DNA from: Bacteroidales bacterium UBA7574
GTDB taxonomy: Bacteria > Bacteroidota > Bacteroidia > Bacteroidales > Paludibacteraceae
Direction: 5' to 3'
Assembly: GCA_002479035.1 (NCBI GenBank)
Contig: DLLA01000087.1
Span: 1-10,661, forward strand
DNA: 10,661 nucleotides
Shown here piece by piece: positions 5,991 to 10,661 of this stretch. The position numbers and the translations under genes are program-made. The notes beneath the pieces are model-generated. The model saw nothing but the letters and a program-made list of their open reading frames with translations, was not told the origin of the DNA and ran no database searches. Within the stretch, counting starts at the first letter, position 1, and every line of letters starts with the position of its first letter.

Positions 5991-6092
5991 ATGAATGTAT
6001 TTAGAAAACCGGGCAGTACCACCATTGCATATTGGCAGGGCACGCAAAATGGCAATAAAACAAAACCGTATTCACGTATAACCATAAAATAA
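5991..6092 (+). CDS. Possible 33-residue basic small protein
   Basis: An ATG 8 bases after the hipA stop opens a 33-codon frame. It is preceded by AAAGAGAG 2 bases upstream, a better Shine-Dalgarno-like site than most starts in this window. The product is basic (several Lys/Arg), Thr/Gly/Asn-rich and has no hydrophobic segment. I do not recognise it. It could be a real small protein in the hipBA transcript or a chance frame in a 138-base gap. No independent support is available. Confidence 0.25.
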   Translation: MNVFRKPGSTTIAYWQGTQNGNKTKPYSRITIK

Positions 6093-6120
6093 TAATAACC
6101 AACTAAATAACTTTTGACTT

Positions 6121-7392
6121 ATGTTAGGCGCACTTATTGGCGATACCATAGGCAGTATCTACGAGTTCTGCAACATCAAGACAACCGATTTCCCCTTGTT
6201 CTCCGAGGGCTGTTCTTTCACCGACGACTCCGTAATGACCATTGCCGTAGCGGATTGGCTGCTTCACGACCCTGTTCGCTCGCAGCAGGGATTGGAAGAA
6301 AGCCTCGTCAAATGGGGACACAAGTACCCCGATGAAAGTTATGGCGGCGCATTTCAACGTTGGCTTTTTATGCCGGAGTTTCTCATTACGCTTCGCGACA
6401 AGTCCACGGATACGATTGATGGTATTCCGCATGGAGTCCGCCACCCGTATAACTCTTGGGGCAATGGTTCGGCAATGCGTGCTTCGGCATGCGGCTGGTT
6501 GGCGCAGTCTTTAGAAGACGCACTTGACCTTGGTAGGCGTTCCGCGATGATTACCCACAACCATCCCGAAGGCATTAAAGGGGCACAAGCGGTAGCAACT
6601 GCGATATATCTGGCGCGGACAGGGAGCACCAAAGAGGAGATACATCAGTATTTGGAGGAGACTTTCGGCTATGACCTCAGTCGCGATTGCGATGATATTC
6701 GTCCGACGTATCATTTCGATGTGTCTTGTCAAGGCACGTTGCCTGCAGCCTTGGCGGCATTCTTCGACAGCCGTGATTTCGAGTCGGCTGTTCGTTTGGC
6801 AGTATCATTAGGCGGGGATAGCGATACCATTGCTTGTATCACGGGTGGTATAGCAGAGGCATTCTATCACGAGATACCGGCAACCATTGTCAAAGAGATG
6901 CATCATCGCTTGCCCGAAGAGTTCTGGACGGTTATCAACGAACTGTATGCAGCAGTGTCTGACAACTATACAAACAACAGGGTGAACGCAACCGACCCTA
7001 AACCTCAGTCCCGTATTACCCCCGATTATATATCGGAGTTGCGCCCCAACGAGGTCTTTGTCTTCGGCAGCAATGTGCGTGGTATGCACTATGGCGGAGC
7101 GGCGGCTTTTGCTGTCGGGCGGTTCGGAGCCATTATGGGGCAAGGCGAGGGCTTGCAAGGGCATAGTTATGCCATTCCCACAATGGAGGGTATGGAGAGT
7201 ATGCGTGCTGCCGTGGACAGGTTTATTGCCTTTGCACAAGAGCACCCCGAACTCATATTCATGGTAACGCCCATCGGTTGCGGCATAGCAGGCTACACTC
7301 CTGAGGAAGTTGCCCCGCTATTCCTCGAAGCGGCTACATTGCCCAATATATGCTTACCAAAATCATTTTGGGACTGCTTAAATACAAAGTGA
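6121..7392 (+). CDS. ADP-ribosylglycohydrolase fused to a macro-like C-terminal domain
   Basis: This 423-residue protein has two domains. Residues 1-270 are an ADP-ribosylglycohydrolase (DraG/ARH fold): Gly-Asp at 7-8, the metal-binding Thr34-Asp35-Asp36, Trp113-Gly-Asn-Gly-Ser-Ala-Met-Arg, Thr-His-Asn-His-Pro-Glu, and Gly232-Asp233-Ser-Asp235-Thr236. All the acidic metal ligands are present, so hydrolysis of ADP-ribose linkages is likely. After a polar linker (about 280-300), residues 306-423 form a second domain: Val-Phe-Val-Phe-Gly-Ser-Asn (312-318), Gly-Gly-Ala-Ala-Ala (325-329), Ser-Tyr-Ala-Ile-Pro-Thr (349-354) and Ile-Gly-Cys-Gly-Ile-Ala-Gly-Tyr (385-392). This resembles stand-alone phage and bacterial proteins I recall as A1S_2505-like. 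Its glycine loops are reminiscent of macro domains, which bind ADP-ribose; that link is inference. It is codirectional with hipBA, 138 bases downstream, and has no clear promoter of its own. Confidence 0.88.
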   Translation: MLGALIGDTIGSIYEFCNIKTTDFPLFSEGCSFTDDSVMTIAVADWLLHDPVRSQQGLEESLVKWGHKYPDESYGGAFQRWLFMPEFLITLRDKSTDTIDGIPHGVRHPYNSWGNGSAMRASACGWLAQSLEDALDLGRRSAMITHNHPEGIKGAQAVATAIYLARTGSTKEEIHQYLEETFGYDLSRDCDDIRPTYHFDVSCQGTLPAALAAFFDSRDFESAVRLAVSLGGDSDTIACITGGIAEAFYHEIPATIVKEMHHRLPEEFWTVINELYAAVSDNYTNNRVNATDPKPQSRITPDYISELRPNEVFVFGSNVRGMHYGGAAAFAVGRFGAIMGQGEGLQGHSYAIPTMEGMESMRAAVDRFIAFAQEHPELIFMVTPIGCGIAGYTPEEVAPLFLEAATLPNICLPKSFWDCLNTK

Positions 7393-7403
7393 TGTCTCTT
7401 TTG

Positions 7404-8822
7404 CTATACAAGCAATAATTCAGTCTCTATCAGCACTACGGCGGTCAGGCAGGTGGCTACGCCTATGAGCCACCACCAGTGTACCCTGTCTCCGCGCATC
7501 ATCAGCAGTCCACAGATGATGGCACTGTACAAAAGAAATACAGAAGGGGCACTAATCTCAATCTGCGTGGTGGAGTAGGGGAGGGATTCTATCCATTCTA
7601 CATATTTCCTCAACAGCCATGCGCAGCCCTGTACGGCAGTGCCTATCCATGTTCCCACTATGCACCACGAGAGGGCTAACGCGCCAAGGCACAGGGCAAA
7701 CAGCACAAACGCCATGGGTATGACGGCGATATTGGTGATGGCAAAGTAGTTGCTCGTCTGCCCGAAGTAGTAGAGCGTCAGGGGTGCCGTGCCTATCTGT
7801 GCCGCCACCGAGGTCAGTAGCAGACCACCTATATAAGTAATGAGTGCCCCGCGCAACATCACCCTTTGCTGCATGCGTCGGGCAACGAACAGCAGTCCTG
7901 CCATGGCAGCAAAACTGAGTTGGAAACTAACACTCCAAAGTGCTAACGGATTGACAAGCAATATGATGACTGCCGCTGCGGACAGGCAGTTGATACTTGA
8001 CAGCGTGCGGCGCAACAGGTAACTGATTTCCAGCAAAGTCACCATCAATGCACTACGCATCACCGACGGGCTCAGACCCGTGACGAAGGCATATCCCCAA
8101 AGTGCCACTATCCCTACCATGGCGATTGCCCAACGCCTGCCGCGTTGTTTGTAGAGGGGTTTGGCGAGTCCGCCCAATGTCAGCAGCCACATTATCACGC
8201 CCCACATCACGCCTGTATGCAGACCACTGACTGCCAATATATGCATTGCCCCCGCGGCAGAGAAACTCTGCTGCACCTGTTTGTCCAATTCTTCGCGGTA
8301 GCCCAATGTGAGTGCGCTCACGATACCCAACTCTTTCCCGTGAAGCCCCAATGCCCGATAGCGTTTATGCAATGTCCGCTGGCACCGTTCTGCTATGGCA
8401 CGCGGTCCGCGCAGTGGCTGGTAACCAATCACTTGCCAATTGCCTCGGTGCGCCCAACCGCTACCGGCAAGCCCTTGCAGCCGCAGGTAACGACCGTAAT
8501 CGAAGTCGCCCAACATGCCTCCGCGGTGCACGGTGGTTTGCACTAAAAGGACATCACCTGCGCGGGGGTAGTCCAAACTGTCTTTCTGTAGATATAGCAG
8601 GAACCGGCTACCGTCTTGCGCCTGTGCGGTATAGCGAATGGTCTTGGTGCGTTCCTGCCCCTCGTTCATGAGGCGCACACACAACACCGTATCGCGGTCG
8701 AGATACGGTACTTCGCTGTCAGATAGCAAGTTAACAGGAAAACCTGTGTGGTAGCAAACCACAAGCACAACTATCAGCGGCACCAACGCAAGCAGCCACG
8801 TATGTGCCGCCAGCCATCTCAT
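7404..8822 (-). CDS. comEC: ComEC/Rec2 DNA-uptake channel protein lacking the MBL domain
   Basis: This 472-residue polytopic inner-membrane protein belongs to the family that carries single-stranded DNA into the cytoplasm in natural transformation. Order: an N-terminal hydrophobic helix (about 8-24), a DUF4131-like soluble domain (about 30-145) with Gly-Asp-Phe-Asp-Tyr-Gly-Arg-Tyr-Leu, then the Competence channel domain (about 165-450) with the family motif His-Ile-Leu-Ala-Val-Ser-Gly-Leu-His and Ser-Pro-Ser-Val-Met-Arg-Ser-Ala. It ends soon after the last helix. The C-terminal metallo-beta-lactamase-like nuclease domain of B. subtilis ComEC (776 aa) is absent, and the N-terminus has fewer helices than usual. 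Start: the ATG at 8822 overlaps the rpe stop as ATGA, while the open frame up to 8927 is inside rpe. It is the last gene of the operon and converges with the ADP-ribosylglycohydrolase gene, 11 bases away. Confidence 0.9.
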   Translation of the reverse strand: MRWLAAHTWLLALVPLIVVLVVCYHTGFPVNLLSDSEVPYLDRDTVLCVRLMNEGQERTKTIRYTAQAQDGSRFLLYLQKDSLDYPRAGDVLLVQTTVHRGGMLGDFDYGRYLRLQGLAGSGWAHRGNWQVIGYQPLRGPRAIAERCQRTLHKRYRALGLHGKELGIVSALTLGYREELDKQVQQSFSAAGAMHILAVSGLHTGVMWGVIMWLLTLGGLAKPLYKQRGRRWAIAMVGIVALWGYAFVTGLSPSVMRSALMVTLLEISYLLRRTLSSINCLSAAAVIILLVNPLALWSVSFQLSFAAMAGLLFVARRMQQRVMLRGALITYIGGLLLTSVAAQIGTAPLTLYYFGQTSNYFAITNIAVIPMAFVLFALCLGALALSWCIVGTWIGTAVQGCAWLLRKYVEWIESLPYSTTQIEISAPSVFLLYSAIICGLLMMRGDRVHWWWLIGVATCLTAVVLIETELLLV

Positions 8823-9475
8823 TCCTCTTTCAATAAGTCGATGGCAGCCAACGGGTCTTTGGTTTGGAACACCGCACTGCCTGCCACTAATACATCGGCA
8901 CCGGCACGCCACAGTTCGGGTGCCCACTTGCGGTTTACTCCTCCGTCCATCTCAATCAGCGTCGGCAGCCCGCGTGCGTCCAATGCCTGACGCAAATAGC
9001 GCACCTTGTCCAGTGATTCGGGAATGAACGACTGCCCGCCGAAACCCGCATACACCGACATGATGAGCAGCATATCCACCTTGTCCAAATACGGGTCAAG
9101 GCGGTGCACATCGATATCGGGGTTGATGGTGAGACAGGTGCGCACCCCTTTGGCACGAATCAGGTCGAGGATAGCATCGGCTTGGTCGGTGGCTTCGAGG
9201 TGGAAACCCACGCTCCACGCTCCCGCATCGCAGAAACGCTCCACGTATTTCTCGGGGTGCGTAATCATCAGGTGTACGTCCAAGGGCTTGGTACAGTGCT
9301 GTTTGAGCGTCTTCATGACGGGGAAGCCGAAGGAGATGTTCGGCACAAACACGCCGTCCATCACGTCCACGTGCAGGTAGTCCGCATGGCTGCGGTTAAT
9401 CATTTCACACTCGCGTTGCAGGTTCCCGAAGTCCGCTGCCAGCAGACTCGGCGAAATCAGATGTGGTCTGGTCAT
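8819..9475 (-). CDS. rpe: Ribulose-phosphate 3-epimerase
   Basis: This 218-residue TIM-barrel enzyme interconverts D-ribulose 5-phosphate and D-xylulose 5-phosphate in the pentose phosphate pathway (cytoplasm, metal-dependent). Length is normal for the family. Visible residues: Ser10 in Ser-Pro-Ser-Leu-Leu-Ala-Ala-Asp, metal and catalytic His35, Asp37, His68 and Asp177, the Asp-Val-Met-Asp-Gly motif at 37-41, and the phosphate-binding Gly-Phe-Gly-Gly-Gln at 144-148. The residues before the last motif are Val-Tyr-Ala where many homologues have Val-Asn-Pro, and Asp177 is in Glu-Met-Asp-Gly-Gly rather than Glu-Val-Asp-Gly-Gly. Neither change touches a catalytic residue. The start at 9475 gives the standard N-terminus; the longer frame to 9625 overlaps the upstream gene. 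It lies 14 bases after the hexosaminidase stop and overlaps comEC by 4 bases. Confidence 0.96.
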   Translation of the reverse strand: MTRPHLISPSLLAADFGNLQRECEMINRSHADYLHVDVMDGVFVPNISFGFPVMKTLKQHCTKPLDVHLMITHPEKYVERFCDAGAWSVGFHLEATDQADAILDLIRAKGVRTCLTINPDIDVHRLDPYLDKVDMLLIMSVYAGFGGQSFIPESLDKVRYLRQALDARGLPTLIEMDGGVNRKWAPELWRAGADVLVAGSAVFQTKDPLAAIDLLKEE

Positions 9476-9489
9476 GCTATTGCAGGTTC

Positions 9490-10661
9490 TTAGTTGTTGG
9501 TCTTTGATGTGGACTCCTGCAACCACAGCCAAGTAGTGTTGCTTGTGTGGTCGAGGTAGTCGATATATGCTTTGATGGTGGCGGTGCTGTTCGGTACGCA
9601 GAAGGGCGCGGTGTAGCATTGCCACTCGCCATTGTCTATTCGGTAGTATATCCTGCCGCCTTGCATGACCTTGTTCATGGTTATCAGCAAGGTGCCGTCT
9701 TCTGCCTGCTCGGCATGAATGCCAGGTTGCTGCAGGTGGAAGTTATGCCCTGCGGCGTGCAAGCGCGGGAGAAGAGTCTCATATACAAGGGTGTTGTACT
9801 CGCTGAGTGTGAGGTGGCTGCGGGTGTTCCATGCACGCTCTGCCAAGCCGAACATCTTAGGGTACAACTGCCACTCCACTTGCGCAAAGGAGCGTATCAC
9901 TTCACTCCACAGTTGGGCACTCATACCTATCACATTCGGGTGCTGCAAGGGTTCCCAATCGAAAGCGCGATACTCGTCGGTGTATCCGCCCCAGTTGAGC
10001 CCTTTCTCCTCATGGTGGTTGCAATAGGCAAGGTCAAAGTAGAGATGGTTTGCCGCTGCCAGTACTACAGGGTAGCCTGCTTCTGCCAGTTCGAGGGGCT
10101 TGGCCTCGCCATTGTGCCACGAATAGCATATAGCCCGTGTCTCGGGCGGACAGAAATGCCCTATCTCCTCCCAGCCTGCGGGTTGCAGGTGATGCCGCTC
10201 CAATATAGCAAGTACTTGATTGATAAACGCCTGATGCTCTTCGCGCGTCAAGGCACCTGTCGGCACCTCATCGCCACCGATATTGAAGACGGTCAGCGGG
10301 CAGCCTGCCTCAGCGTGCATCTTCACTATCTCGGTGATAACACGGTCCACGAACTCAATGGCATACGGATTGGATACGGCAATCACATTGTCGGTGTAGT
10401 TCTGTGCCGATAGGTACCGGCGTGCCTCCAACGTGCTGTCGGTCAGCAGCCCATGCATGGCTTTCTTGCAGGCACGCATGTGCCCGGGCATGTCTATCTC
10501 GGGTATGACACGTATGCAGCGCTCCTGTGCATAACGCAGCAATTCCATGTATTGGGTGCGTGTCAGATACCCATTGGCAGAGGAAGACAAGTCGGTATAA
10601 TCCCATCCTCCGCAGTACATCGGCAGCAGACATTCCGTTTCGGTGGTGGTGTATCCGCGCC
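9490..10661 (-). CDS. GH20 beta-N-acetylhexosaminidase, chitobiase type (5' part missing)
   Basis: The frame is open through the right window edge, so the N-terminus (signal peptide, carbohydrate-binding and first barrel strands) is not seen; about 389 residues are visible. The catalytic barrel has Val-Ile-Pro-Glu-Ile-Asp-Met-Pro-Gly-His and the catalytic Asp-Glu pair in Gly-Gly-Asp-Glu-Val-Pro (codons 10272-10267). Late conserved segments are Ser-Ala-Gln-Leu-Trp-Ser-Glu and Leu-Ala-Glu-Arg-Ala-Trp. The Glu-Cys-Leu-Leu-Pro just upstream of the ATG at 10620, and the last ~85 residues (Pro-Gly-Ile-His, then Ile-Tyr-Tyr-Arg-Ile-Asp), match the Serratia/Vibrio chitobiase plan with a C-terminal Ig-like domain. 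Known role: releases terminal GlcNAc/GalNAc from chitooligosaccharides or glycans, normally outside the cytoplasm. The ATG at 10620 is internal, not the true start. First visible gene of the minus-strand operon. Confidence 0.92.
   Translation of the reverse strand, partial: RGYTTTETECLLPMYCGGWDYTDLSSSANGYLTRTQYMELLRYAQERCIRVIPEIDMPGHMRACKKAMHGLLTDSTLEARRYLSAQNYTDNVIAVSNPYAIEFVDRVITEIVKMHAEAGCPLTVFNIGGDEVPTGALTREEHQAFINQVLAILERHHLQPAGWEEIGHFCPPETRAICYSWHNGEAKPLELAEAGYPVVLAAANHLYFDLAYCNHHEEKGLNWGGYTDEYRAFDWEPLQHPNVIGMSAQLWSEVIRSFAQVEWQLYPKMFGLAERAWNTRSHLTLSEYNTLVYETLLPRLHAAGHNFHLQQPGIHAEQAEDGTLLITMNKVMQGGRIYYRIDNGEWQCYTAPFCVPNSTATIKAYIDYLDHTSNTTWLWLQESTSKTNN

Noticed and set aside
6108..6116. 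TAACTTTTG as a -7 box for the ADP-ribosylglycohydrolase gene
   Set aside because: It has one base too many between TA and TTTG, and it would place the start of transcription at or inside the ATG at 6121.
7393..7403. Bidirectional terminator between the convergent genes
   Set aside because: The 11-base gap holds no inverted repeat or T-run; any terminator must lie within the coding ends.
9547..10413. Long plus-strand frame opposite the hexosaminidase
   Set aside because: It is antisense to clear GH20 motifs; its length is a by-product of G/C-rich codon use.

Overview
The window looks like chromosome of a Bacteroidales bacterium, probably a Prevotella or Porphyromonas relative; the genus is a guess. 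The evidence is two Bacteroidetes-type promoters (-7 box TAnnTTTG, both followed by GCACCG), A/T-rich leaders without clear Shine-Dalgarno sites, and the character of the housekeeping proteins. No tRNA, rRNA, CRISPR array, transposase or integrase is visible.

Left part (about 1-4262, + strand): a visibly A/T-richer accessory region of small, mostly membrane-bound proteins. It starts with two DUF2752 proteins flanking a CD225/dispanin-like two-helix protein. A predicted tail-anchored protein of unknown family and a tiny glycine-rich membrane protein follow. A promoter then drives two tandem paralogous six-helix membrane proteins and, 4 bases later, a protein with a C-terminal zinc ribbon. A short gene-free stretch (4263-4451) holds a possible coding remnant and a near-consensus promoter.

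Middle part (4386-7392, + strand): a HipB/HipA toxin-antitoxin pair with overlapping genes. It is followed, after a possible 33-residue small ORF, by a two-domain protein joining an ADP-ribosylglycohydrolase to a C-terminal domain that looks macro-like. A kinase-type toxin next to an apparent ADP-ribose-processing enzyme is the most interesting combination here.

Right part (7404-10661, - strand): a tightly packed housekeeping-type operon, read as chitobiase-type GH20 hexosaminidase (cut by the window edge), then rpe (ribulose-phosphate 3-epimerase), then comEC (DNA-uptake channel without the metallo-beta-lactamase domain). rpe and comEC overlap by the 4-base ATGA arrangement. This operon converges with the ADP-ribosylglycohydrolase gene with only 11 bases between the stops.
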